Shown: positions 44,712-51,957 of the stretch, piece after piece
How the letters are laid out: every line of letters starts with the position of its first letter
Position numbering within the stretch: position 1 is the first letter of the stretch
Assembly (NCBI RefSeq): GCF_009720485.1
Contig: NZ_CP045245.1
Coordinates: forward strand, 2,914,001-2,978,000
Reading direction: 5' to 3'
Source of the DNA: Cellulomonas sp. JZ18
GTDB lineage: Bacteria > Actinomycetota > Actinomycetes > Actinomycetales > Cellulomonadaceae
DNA: 64,000 bases
Made by a program: the position numbers and the translations under genes
Notes under the pieces: model-generated
Databases searched by the model: none
Seen by the model: only the letters and a program-made list of their open reading frames with translations
Told to the model about the DNA's origin: nothing

Positions 44712-46225
44712 GGCAGCACTTCTCCTCTCGACGACGCTCTTCGACCGCGCGCCTGCGCGAGGCCTCGTGCACCCGCGCCGGCCTGCAACGACTCGAGCTC
44801 GGACGGGCGGAACCGAACGGCGGTCAGCGTGCGTGGCATACCGGCGTGGTAGTACGCACGGACGAGCAGGGGCAGGCCCAGCAGCGCGGTCAGCGACACG
44901 ACATGGACAGCCTCGGCGCGAAGCACGCGGACACGATCCGAGACGTGCGACGTCCACAGCGCCACCGACGACGCGCCGGGGCCGACCACGAGCCGCGACG
45001 ACGCCAGCCGCCCGGCCGCCACCACGGCGACGAGCACCGCGAGCGCCCCCAGGACGACGAGCGCGCGCGGTGCGGACGCCGCACGCAGCGCCAGCGCGAC
45101 GAGCACCGCAGGCAGGGCGGTCACGAGGGCCACCTGAACAGCCGAGCGCAGCCGCCGCTCGGCGATCCGGGCGAGCACCTCCGACGTCGGCACGTCGGGG
45201 AGCACGTCATCCAGCACTCGCGCCACCACGACCGGCGGAAGTGACGGCAACACGAGGTTCGCGCCCAGCTGGACCGCGGAGTCCGTGGTGAGCAGCGCGA
45301 GCCGTACGCGGCCGAAGAGCTTCTCGGCAAGGTTCTGCTGCAGCACGACACCGGCGACCGCTCGACGGTCGACCGACCGCTCGAGGCGTGCGACCGACCC
45401 GAACCGGATCTCCACCGCACCGACGGCGGAGGTGCGCACCTCGAAGCCGGCGAACCGGACCACGGTGACGACGAAGCCGACCACGACGACGAGCAGCACA
45501 ACGGCGGCGCCGACGGCCGCTCCGAAGACACGGCCGGCGTCGTCGCCGAGGCCGGCCGTGTCGAGCAGGTCCCACGCGCTCATGGCCACCGCCCCGCCCG
45601 CGACGGCGAACTGGCCGTACACCAGGGTCGCGAGCAGCAGGTCGGCGAGCGTGGCGCGGTAGAGGAGCCGCCCTGGGCCCGCATCGCCGGCCTCAGTGAT
45701 GTCGACGCCCTCCCTGCCGTCGACAGCCTCCGGGCCGCGGGCAGGCTCCCGCGCCGCTACCGCAGGACGAGTGCCCTGCTGCGCGAGGTGCTTGATCCGC
45801 TGCTGGGTCCCGGCGTCGGCGGCCGGGAGGACCAGCTGCGCGGACGCGTCCCCCGTCTGCCCGACCACGACACGAGCCAGGCCGAAAGGGCGGTAGGCCC
45901 ACGGAACCTGGACGTCGAGTGCACGGACCTCCGACCACGGGACCGTCCGTGTGCGCCGGTGGACATGCCCGGTCGTCAGTCGCAGGTCGAGCTCGGAGGC
46001 CTCCCAGAGGACTGTCGCCATGCGGTACAGCGGCTCGGCCAGGCGCAGGACGACCAGTGGCCCGATGACCACCCACGCCCATGGCCCGGGCCACCGATCC
46101 GGCCGCAGGAGGCACAGCACCCCTCCGCCCAGGAGCCCGACGATCACCGGGACACGCTCGAGGTACGCGGCGCCGACGTAGGCGCGAGGCAGCCGCTGCG
46201 CGGGCGTCATCGCCGCGTCAGCCAT
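44708..46225 (-). CDS. Large bacterial-PH-domain membrane protein (YdbT-like)
   Basis: 505 aa from ATG 46225 (GTG 46234 and ATG 46210 are alternatives). Paired membrane helices alternate with soluble bPH2 segments. The first is ELDLRLTTGHVHRRTRTVPWSEVRALDVQVP (about 80-150). The second is around VGAVEIRFGSVARLERSVDRRAVAGVVLQQN (about 280-330). A third is towards the C-terminus after LVVGPGASSVALW. Such proteins occur next to leaderless bacteriocin genes as probable immunity factors, and more generally in YdbS-YdbT pairs of stress function. Its start overlaps the smaller PH gene. Confidence 0.8.
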   Translation of the reverse strand: MADAAMTPAQRLPRAYVGAAYLERVPVIVGLLGGGVLCLLRPDRWPGPWAWVVIGPLVVLRLAEPLYRMATVLWEASELDLRLTTGHVHRRTRTVPWSEVRALDVQVPWAYRPFGLARVVVGQTGDASAQLVLPAADAGTQQRIKHLAQQGTRPAVAAREPARGPEAVDGREGVDITEAGDAGPGRLLYRATLADLLLATLVYGQFAVAGGAVAMSAWDLLDTAGLGDDAGRVFGAAVGAAVVLLVVVVGFVVTVVRFAGFEVRTSAVGAVEIRFGSVARLERSVDRRAVAGVVLQQNLAEKLFGRVRLALLTTDSAVQLGANLVLPSLPPVVVARVLDDVLPDVPTSEVLARIAERRLRSAVQVALVTALPAVLVALALRAASAPRALVVLGALAVLVAVVAAGRLASSRLVVGPGASSVALWTSHVSDRVRVLRAEAVHVVSLTALLGLPLLVRAYYHAGMPRTLTAVRFRPSELESLQAGAGARGLAQARGRRASSRGEVLP

Positions 46226-46745
46226 CCGCGTCACCGCGGGCGGCTCGGAGCACCGTCTCCCGGACTCGTTCCGCGACCTCGGGGGTGAGGGGTCCCAGGG
46301 CCTCGACGTCCGCGAGGCAGGTGAACCGCACCATGACGAGCCCGAACCGGCGCAGGATCGGACCCTGCACGCTCTCGACGTTGATGATCTGTGCGGTGCT
46401 GATGCTCACGGTGCGCCGCCACCACCGGCCACGGGCGATGTACACCAGGTTCGGGTCGACCGTGTAGGACGTGGTCGCCATCTTGTGCCGGTCCAGAAGG
46501 GGCACCTCCACGGCCAGCCCGACGGCGGTCACGCCGACGAGCGCCGCGAACACCCAGCCGCTCGGGCGCCAACCCGTCGCTGCGAGGAGGGCGAGACCGA
46601 CCCCGACGGCCACGAGGACCACCTCCAGGACGGACCGGACGTGGAAGTAGGCCAGCGCACGGGGCGCCAGGCGCTCCCGCCCGGGCGCCCCGGGCAGCGG
46701 CGGGACGTCGATGTGGTCGGAGACGATCTTCACATTCCTTCCCAT
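46218..46745 (-). CDS. Small bacterial-PH-domain membrane protein (YdbS-like)
   Basis: 175 aa from ATG 46745. Two helices (VLEVVLVAVGVGLALLAATG and SGWVFAALVGVTAVGLAVEV) precede one bPH2 domain (TSYTVDPNLVYIARGRWWRRTVSISTAQIINVESVQGPILRRFGL). A GTG at 46733 directly behind GGAAGGA is an alternative start but too close to it. It overlaps the YdbT-like gene and lies 117 nt downstream of the bacteriocin-like gene. Confidence 0.8.
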   Translation of the reverse strand: MGRNVKIVSDHIDVPPLPGAPGRERLAPRALAYFHVRSVLEVVLVAVGVGLALLAATGWRPSGWVFAALVGVTAVGLAVEVPLLDRHKMATTSYTVDPNLVYIARGRWWRRTVSISTAQIINVESVQGPILRRFGLVMVRFTCLADVEALGPLTPEVAERVRETVLRAARGDADG

Positions 46746-46815
46746 GCGCGCCGGAGTGCCGGCGCAGCCCGGCGAACCCGGCAGGGACCAGGGCCGACGG
46801 CGCTGGTGAGGGCGA

Positions 46816-46837
46816 TCGTGGACCTCGTAGTCCACGA
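46816..46837 (-). terminator. Hairpin between bacteriocin gene and immunity/export genes
   Basis: TCGTGGAC, loop CTCGTA, GTCCACGA is a perfect 8-bp stem 26 nt after the peptide stop. A leaky terminator here would give much peptide mRNA and less of the downstream genes. Confidence 0.55.
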
Positions 46838-46862
46838 CCGCCCCGGGACCCAGCCGGTCGAC

Positions 46863-47045
46863 CTACGCGAGACCGAGGGACTCGAGGATCCACTGAAGGA
46901 TCGTGCCCCAGGTCACGCCCCGCTCGAGCCACTTCTGCACGGTGTCGCGGTTGTTGCGCACCCACGCCACGACGGCGTCGGCGACCTTCTTGCCGAGCCG
47001 CACGGCCTGGGCCACGACCCACGCGATGAACCGGAGAATCGCCAT
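46863..47045 (-). CDS. Putative leaderless bacteriocin, aureocin A53-like
   Basis: 60 aa, ATG behind AGGAAGAGAG. It has no signal peptide, no double-Gly leader and no Cys. Five Trp (positions 9, 28, 39, 46, 52) and eight Lys/Arg against four Asp/Glu give a net charge of about +4. It is predicted as successive amphipathic helices, with KKVADAVVAWVRNN in the middle and ILQWILESLGL at the end. These are the traits of aureocin A53/lacticin Q peptides (class IId), which are synthesised without a leader and permeabilise membranes. Its neighbours are two PH-domain proteins, an ABC pair and a two-component system, which strengthens the call. A toxin or membrane-active regulatory peptide is the alternative. 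Confidence 0.7.
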   Translation of the reverse strand: MAILRFIAWVVAQAVRLGKKVADAVVAWVRNNRDTVQKWLERGVTWGTILQWILESLGLA

Positions 47046-47153
47046 GGCGTTCTCTCTTCCTGCGGCGCCTTCCCCTGCTCGCGACCGAGTGCCGCGACCG
47101 TTGACGCTGCGTGAGCGACGCTATGAATCGCCCCCGTTCGTCCGCTTCCGCCC

Positions 47154-48385
47154 TCACGTCGGACATGCCGGCACCTTTGCCGGAGGGCCACCTGGCCATT
47201 CGGCCGGTCGCAGGTACACCGGCGGCAGGGTGAGCCGCACGGCCCATCCGCCCGCGCTCGGCCCGGCGCTACACGCCCCGCCGAGCTCGCGGGCCCGCTC
47301 GCCCATCCGGGCGAGGCCGAACCCGACGGGGGGCGGGGCACCCGTGTCGCGGACCGTCCCGTCGTCCTCGACGAGGAGAGTCACGAGACCCTCGTCGACC
47401 GTCAGCACGAGGTCGGCCCGGGTCACGTCCACGCCGTGCCGCAGGATGTTCGTCACCGCCTCCCGCGCGCTCATGACCAGCGCGGCCTCCTGCCGCGGCG
47501 GCACCTCCACGGCGTCGGGCACCGAGACGCTTACCGTGACACCCGCGACGCGCAGGTGCTCGGCGACCCGCCCGAGGGCTGCGGCGATCCCCTCGCGGCG
47601 CGGCACGCACTCCGGCCCGCACTCGGCGTCGCCGCGCAGCGTGCGCAGCACGTGGCGCACGTCCGCGACCGCACGCATGGCGGCGTCGCCGATCGCCCTG
47701 CGCGTGGCGGCCCTGCCGTCGCAGTCCCCCTGCGCCTCGAGCGTCCTGGCGGACAGTGCGACGACCGTCATCTCGTGCGCGACGATGTCGTGGAGCTGCT
47801 CGGCGACCGCCTCGCGGAGACGTCGCAGATGCCGTTCGGGAGAGCACGGCGGCACCCGGTCCCCGGGGGTCCCGTCTCGCCCAGCACCGGGTCCGCCGGC
47901 AGCACGCGCAGTCCGACGAAGCACGCCATGACCACCACCACCACGAGTGCCGCGGCCAGGGGTACGGGGCACGCACGGACGAGGACCACGCTCGAGACGG
48001 CGGCACCGAGCACAGCCGCTCCCCGCATGCTCCACACCTGGTCGAGGCGCCACCGGGCCTGCGACATCGACCACACCGCCGCCACGGCCGCGACGACGAG
48101 CAGGCCGTGCAGGAACGGGGACGCGTGGGGCTCTGCGGCGCCGAGCGCCAGGAACGCGAGGGCGGCGGCGGCCGCGCTCCCGAGCGGGACGGCGTCGACA
48201 CCGCCGCCGTCCCCGCGGTCGGCAAGCCCGGCGGCAGTCGTCCGCTCCCCGAGCGGACGCTCTGCCAGAGCAGTCAGCGGACCGCGCTCGCCCTGCTCCC
48301 TCGCCCCGCCCGCGCGATCCCCGCCCCTCCGCAGATCCGTTCGCAGACATGCATGATCCCAGTTATCCTGGTTTGTCGCCCCCAT
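47154..48385 (-). pseudogene. NarL-type sensor histidine kinase, one apparent missing base
   Basis: From ATG 48385 the N-terminal part has about five hydrophobic helices to ADPVLGETGPPGTG. The kinase part is in another frame: PERHLRRLREAVAEQLHDIVAHEMTVVALSARTLE (HisKA_3, phospho-His in QLHDIV), ending with an HATPase domain (ALVMSAREAVTNILRHG, DDGTVRDTGAPPPVGFGLARMGERA). Adding one base within 47839-47852 joins them into about 410 aa. It is divergent from its response regulator and 108 nt upstream of the bacteriocin-like gene on the same strand. It may sense the peptide or envelope stress (inference). Confidence 0.8.
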
Positions 48386-48390
48386 GTCGC

Positions 48391-48397
48391 TACTGTA
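48391..48397. promoter_or_regulatory. Overlapping divergent -10 boxes for the kinase and the response regulator
   Basis: TACTGT (48391-48396, plus) lies 6 nt before the regulator GTG. TACAGT (48397-48392, minus) lies 6 nt before the kinase ATG. Both have the TAnnnT form and leaderless spacing, and share five bases. The two start codons are separated by only 17 nt, so no Shine-Dalgarno can exist outside the genes. Confidence 0.6.
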
Positions 48398-48402
48398 TCG
48401 AC

Positions 48403-49065
48403 GTGGCTCCGATCCGGGTCGTCGTCGGCGATGACGAGACGCTGATTCGTCGGGCACTCATCGCCTTCCTCCACGACGTCGACGACATGGAGGTGGTCGG
48501 CGAGGCAGCCGACGGCGAGGCAGCCGTCCACCGGTGCATCTCCTTGCGGCCGGACGTCGTGCTCATGGACGTCAAGCTGCCCGTCAAGGACGGGGTGCAC
48601 GCGACGCGGGACATCGTGGAGCAGCGTCCCGGGACCCGTGTCCTGGCGTTGAGCACCTACTCCGCGGGACGCTCGCTGGTGCCGGTCCTGCGCGCGGGCG
48701 CGTCGGGCTTCCTGGTCAAGGACACCGAGCCGGAGGATCTGTTCGTAGCCATCCGGACGGTGCACGGCGGCGGGCACGCGTTCTCCCCGTGCGCTGCATC
48801 GAGCCTCGTCGCCGCCGTGCGGAGCCTGGACGCGGCCGTGTGCCCCGAGCCCTTGCAGGAGGACGAGCAGCTGTCGGAACGCGAGCTCGCGGTCCTGCAG
48901 CTGCTCGCCCAGGGCATGTCGAATGCCGAGATCGCGCGGCACCTCCACGTGGGTGAGACGACCGTGAAGAGCCACCTCGGCCACGTGATGCGCAAGTGGG
49001 GGGCCCGCGACAGGGTGCAGGTGCTCATCCGAGCCGTGCGCGCCGCCCTGGTGCGGCTGGGCTGA
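48403..49065 (+). CDS. NarL/FixJ-family response regulator
   Basis: 220 aa from GTG 48403. The receiver domain has the acidic pocket GDDE, the phospho-Asp in VLMDVKLP (about residue 54), the Thr/Ser switch ALSTYS and the Lys in FLVKDTEPEDL. The C-terminal LuxR helix-turn-helix is LSERELAVLQLLAQGMSNAEIARHLHVGETTVKSHLGHVMRKWG. It is the partner of the divergent histidine kinase. A direct repeat GACGCT (47103-47108 and 47117-47122) before the peptide gene is a possible binding site. Confidence 0.93.
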   Translation: MAPIRVVVGDDETLIRRALIAFLHDVDDMEVVGEAADGEAAVHRCISLRPDVVLMDVKLPVKDGVHATRDIVEQRPGTRVLALSTYSAGRSLVPVLRAGASGFLVKDTEPEDLFVAIRTVHGGGHAFSPCAASSLVAAVRSLDAAVCPEPLQEDEQLSERELAVLQLLAQGMSNAEIARHLHVGETTVKSHLGHVMRKWGARDRVQVLIRAVRAALVRLG

Positions 49066-49122
49066 GGGAGAACGTCCGCACCGTCGCGCGCGGCGCACCC
49101 TCACGACGGGCTCTCGTCGCCC

Positions 49123-49839
49123 TCAGCGCCGAGCGGTCGCCCTGTCGCCCGTGCCGCTCGCCCGCGCGCGACCGCGGGCGCCCGTCCGCACCCGGCGGCG
49201 CGCGTCCGACCGCCCGAGCGCCGCGGCCGTCGCGAGCCACCGCCGGCGCGTCGCCTCGCTGGACGTGCGGACCCGTGCGAACCGCGTCACGCCGACCGTG
49301 CGGATGCCGCAGAAGCCGAGCGTGGCGTGGACCAGGGAGTGCACGGCCGCGCTGCGGTACCGCAGGCGGTCCCACCACACCGGGCTGTCCATCGTCATGA
49401 CGACACGCGCGGTGCGGCCGGTCAGCAGCCGGTCCCAGCCGAGGCCCGCGCCGCGGTGGCGGAACGCGAGCTGCGCGAGGAACACGCGGTCGACGAACCC
49501 CTTGAGCAGGGCCGGGTACGTGCCCCACCACTGCGGGAACACGAGCACGACGTGGTCCGCGCGGCGCAGGGACGCCACGGCGGCGTGGACGTCGCGCTCG
49601 AGGTCCTGGTCCGGCCCCTGCCACCGCAGGGTCGCGGGGTCGCGGGACGCGACGTCGAACACGGTCTCCCCCAGCGCGAGCAGCTCGACCTCGGCGCCCG
49701 CTGCGCGCGCGCCCCGGGCGTACTCGGCCGCGATCGCCCCGCAGAGGCTGTCCGTGCGTGGGTGCCCGAGGACGACGAGGACGCGCGGGGCAGGCACCGT
49801 GGCCCGCGGCTCCCGTCGGGCGAGCGACGTCGCCGTCAC
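49123..49839 (-). CDS. Flavodoxin-fold NAD(P)H:quinone reductase-like protein
   Basis: 238 aa from GTG 49839. RVLVVLGHPRTDSLCGAIAAEY is the FMN-phosphate loop and VLVFPQWWGTYPALLKGFVDRVF is the KefF/MdaB/NQO1 signature. It probably reduces quinones or similar electrophiles by two electrons. The C-terminus beyond about residue 205 is Arg-rich and not conserved, perhaps altered by an indel. Cotranscribed with a MarR regulator (GTGA overlap). Confidence 0.85.
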   Translation of the reverse strand: MTATSLARREPRATVPAPRVLVVLGHPRTDSLCGAIAAEYARGARAAGAEVELLALGETVFDVASRDPATLRWQGPDQDLERDVHAAVASLRRADHVVLVFPQWWGTYPALLKGFVDRVFLAQLAFRHRGAGLGWDRLLTGRTARVVMTMDSPVWWDRLRYRSAAVHSLVHATLGFCGIRTVGVTRFARVRTSSEATRRRWLATAAALGRSDARRRVRTGARGRARASGTGDRATARR

Positions 49840-50273
49840 CGGTCGGCGTCCTGCGCGCGGACGAGCTCGAGCATGGTGCGCAGGTCCGCGTGCGTACGCG
49901 CGACGTCGAGACCGTCGCGTCCGGCGAACAGGCGGCCGAGCTCGCGGTCGAGCAGCTCGCTCGCCTCGTGCACGACGCGCGCCCCCTCGGCGGTGAGGCT
50001 CAGGACGACGCGGCGTGCGTTCCGGGGGTCGGCGCCCGACGCGACGAGGCCGCGCGCGACCAGGCCCGGGACCCGCTTGCTGACGGCCGCCTTCGACACG
50101 CCGAGGCACTCCGCCAGCCGGGTGACGTCCTGCGGCTGCACGTCCTGGAGCACGGCGAGGAAGACGACCTGGTTGAACGTCACCTCGTACCGGTGAGTCG
50201 CGAGCAGCCGGTCCGCGTAGTCGTCGAGGGCGTCGACGAGGTGGTGGAGCGTGGGGACGAGACGGTCAGACAC
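49836..50273 (-). CDS. MarR-family regulator
   Basis: 145 aa, GTG start. The winged helix spans residues about 35-100 (VTRLAECLGVSKAAVSKRVPGLVARGLVASGADPRNARRVVLSLTAEG). It sits 8 nt downstream of a palindrome and overlaps a quinone-reductase gene, a standard arrangement for derepression by phenolic or quinone stress. Confidence 0.9.
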   Translation of the reverse strand: MSDRLVPTLHHLVDALDDYADRLLATHRYEVTFNQVVFLAVLQDVQPQDVTRLAECLGVSKAAVSKRVPGLVARGLVASGADPRNARRVVLSLTAEGARVVHEASELLDRELGRLFAGRDGLDVARTHADLRTMLELVRAQDADR

Positions 50274-50281
50274 GGCGACGA

Positions 50282-50310
50282 GTCAACAGGTTGACAGGTA
50301 GGTTGTCAAC
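50282..50310. promoter_or_regulatory. Operator of the MarR-reductase operon
   Basis: GTCAAC-AG-GTTGAC (50282-50295) is a perfect dyad. A second shorter dyad GTTGTCAAC lies at 50302-50310. They directly precede the marR start. Confidence 0.75.
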
Positions 50311-50356
50311 AGGTAGACCGTCGCGCAGGGGCGCCCAGCACGGTGGGCGCGCCGGG

Positions 50357-51028
50357 CTAGGCCGAGGGCCTCGCCTGCCACGTGCACACGCAGGCCTCGT
50401 TGCCCTCCGGGTCGGCGAGCACCCAGAACGCCGGCACCGCGTGGTCGCTGACGAGCCGGCCGCCCGCGGCGATGGCGGCCGCGACCCGCTCCTCGGCGAG
50501 GTCGTGCGGCACCGTCACGTCGACGTGGATGCGGTTGCGCTGCGGGCGCGCGGCGTCCATCTGCTGGAACCAGACGGCGGGACCGGTGCCGGCCGGGTCG
50601 ACGAGCGCGTCCGGGTCGGTGGGGACGTCCCGGTAGGCCAGCACGGCCTTCCAGAACGGCCGCACGGCCGGGATGTCGAGCGCGTCGACCGCGATCTCGA
50701 GCACCTCGCTCGCGGGCACGGCGGGCTCCAGCGCCAGCTCGTCCGCGAGCGCCGTGACCGTCGCCGCGAGGTCGACGTCGCGCTGCGTGAGCCCGCCCAC
50801 GTCGTGGCTCGAGGTCGTGACGGTCACCTGCCCCCAGCGCAGCAGGACGTCGGGATGGTGGTTCGCCGCGTCCGCGGCCTGCGCCACGCGCGCGACGAAC
50901 GCGGCACCGGTGGCGAAGTCGGGCGTGCGGTACGTGGCGCGCAGCGTGCCGAGCAGCACGCGCCAGTGCCGCGCGTCGACGGCGTCGGTGACGACGGAGT
51001 GCGGGAGGAGGTCGGTGGCGTCGGCCAT
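50357..51028 (-). CDS. Pterin-4a-carbinolamine dehydratase fused to a glyoxalase-like domain
   Basis: 223 aa from ATG 51028. Residues about 1-95 form a PCD/DCoH domain with the active-site pattern ADAANHHPDVLLRWGQVTVTTSSHDVGGLT. Residues about 105-220 form a VOC-type glyoxalase-like domain (VDALDIPAVRPFWKAVLAY, PQRNRIHVDVTVPHD, FWVLADPEGNEACVCTW). The PCD half would recycle or dehydrate a pterin 4a-carbinolamine. The second half has only part of the metal ligand set (His in RIHVDV, Glu in GNEACV). The fusion is known from actinobacteria but its substrate is not. Confidence 0.85.
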   Translation of the reverse strand: MADATDLLPHSVVTDAVDARHWRVLLGTLRATYRTPDFATGAAFVARVAQAADAANHHPDVLLRWGQVTVTTSSHDVGGLTQRDVDLAATVTALADELALEPAVPASEVLEIAVDALDIPAVRPFWKAVLAYRDVPTDPDALVDPAGTGPAVWFQQMDAARPQRNRIHVDVTVPHDLAEERVAAAIAAGGRLVSDHAVPAFWVLADPEGNEACVCTWQARPSA

Positions 51029-51134
51029 GGCCTCACGGTGCCAGCCACCACCGACGTCCGCCCAGCCCCTGTCCACGCCGGGCGGCAGCCCCACCCGCGA
51101 GGTGCCGACGCACGGCGGCGGACCTCAGCAGGAG

Positions 51135-51398
51135 TCAGGCGCCCGGCCGCTCCGCCGGCCGGTGCTCCGCGAACCGCCCGGTCAGCAGGGCGGCGAGCTC
51201 CTGCGGCACCTCCTCCGCGAGGGCGGCGGCGCCGACGACCGCCCGTAGCCGCGCAGGTCCGGGCAGACGACGCGGTGCCACGTCGTGTGCGTCCCCGGGT
51301 GCCCGTGCAGCAGCACCACCGACGGCCCCGCTCCGGCCGTGCACGACGACGTCCGCGACGCGCACGTCCCACTCCTCGAAGCCCGCGAAGAAGGTCAC
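51135..51398 (-). pseudogene. Decayed alpha/beta hydrolase
   Basis: The N-terminus is MTFFAGFEEWDVRVADVVVHGRSGA. One missing base within 51324-51331 would restore SVVLLHGHPGTHTTWHRVVCPDLRGYGRSSAP, the oxyanion-hole region of haloalkane-dehalogenase-like hydrolases. The sequence then jumps to a C-terminal helix LAEEVPQELAALLTGRFAEH. About 200 residues, including the nucleophile elbow and catalytic His, are absent, so this is a real internal deletion and not only an indel. Confidence 0.7.
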
Positions 51399-51408
51399 CG
51401 GACGCTCG

Positions 51409-51777
51409 TCACCAGCACAGGCAGAACGGGTGGCCGGCCGGGCTCGCGTAGACCTGGAAGCCCGACGCGGCGGACGCGTCCTCCGCCTCCTTCAGCACGC
51501 GCGCCCCCAGCCGCGTCACGTGCGCGTGCGCGTCGGCGAGGTCGTCGACGTAGAGGTCGAGGTGGACCTGCTGCGAGTGCGCGCCGTCGGGCCAGCGCGG
51601 CGGCACGTGGTCCGGCGCGAGCTGCACCGCCAGGCGTTGCTCGCCGTCGACGAGCACGTCGTGCCAGTCCTCGTCCGCCCCGCTCGACGCCTGTCCGCCC
51701 AGCACACCCGCCCAGAACGCGCTCTCGGTGCCCACGTCCGCCGCGTCGAGCACGACGACCTGCTTCGTGATCCGCAT
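51409..51777 (-). CDS. VOC-family protein (glyoxalase/bleomycin-resistance-like)
   Basis: 122 aa from ATG 51777. The paired beta-alpha-beta-beta-beta modules run from VVVLDAADVGTESAFWAGVLG to the metal-type His in QVHLDLYVDDLADAHA and the closing FQVYASPAGHPFCLCW. Function cannot be assigned beyond the fold. In the sequence as given it is in frame with the upstream flotillin gene with no stop between them, but a terminator separates the two. Confidence 0.85.
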   Translation of the reverse strand: MRITKQVVVLDAADVGTESAFWAGVLGGQASSGADEDWHDVLVDGEQRLAVQLAPDHVPPRWPDGAHSQQVHLDLYVDDLADAHAHVTRLGARVLKEAEDASAASGFQVYASPAGHPFCLCW

Positions 51778-51864
51778 CGCTCCGCCTCTCCGTCGTCCGT
51801 GGCGCCATCGTCCCGCGCACCACCGACATGCGCGTCGGCCCGCCGGCGCGCCGCAGCCGACGCG

Positions 51865-51911
51865 CCGACGGCCGGCACCCGGCGGGACCACCGCCGGGTG
51901 CCGGCCGTCGG
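51865..51911 (-). terminator. Strong terminator after the flotillin gene
   Basis: A perfect 21-bp stem (51865-51885 with 51891-51911) with loop GACCA. It lies in the spacer between flotillin and the VOC gene. Confidence 0.85.
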
Positions 51912-51912
51912 G

Positions 51913-51957
51913 CCGTGCGGGACCAGGTCGTGCGGGACCAGGCCGTGCGGGGTCAGG
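51913..51957. repeat. Three 15-bp tandem repeats at the flotillin 3' end
   Basis: Units CCGTGCGGGACCAGG, TCGTGCGGGACCAGG and CCGTGCGGGGTCAGG follow one another at the probable stop codon and abut the terminator stem. Confidence 0.8.

Noticed and set aside
42017..49065. Intact integrative element or prophage at tRNA-Arg
   Set aside because: No integrase, excisionase, relaxase or phage gene and no second copy of the tRNA 3' end in the window. Only the suggestion of a remnant is kept as a finding.
51913..51957. CRISPR-like array
   Set aside because: Three contiguous 15-bp units with no spacers and no cas genes nearby. It is a simple tandem repeat.
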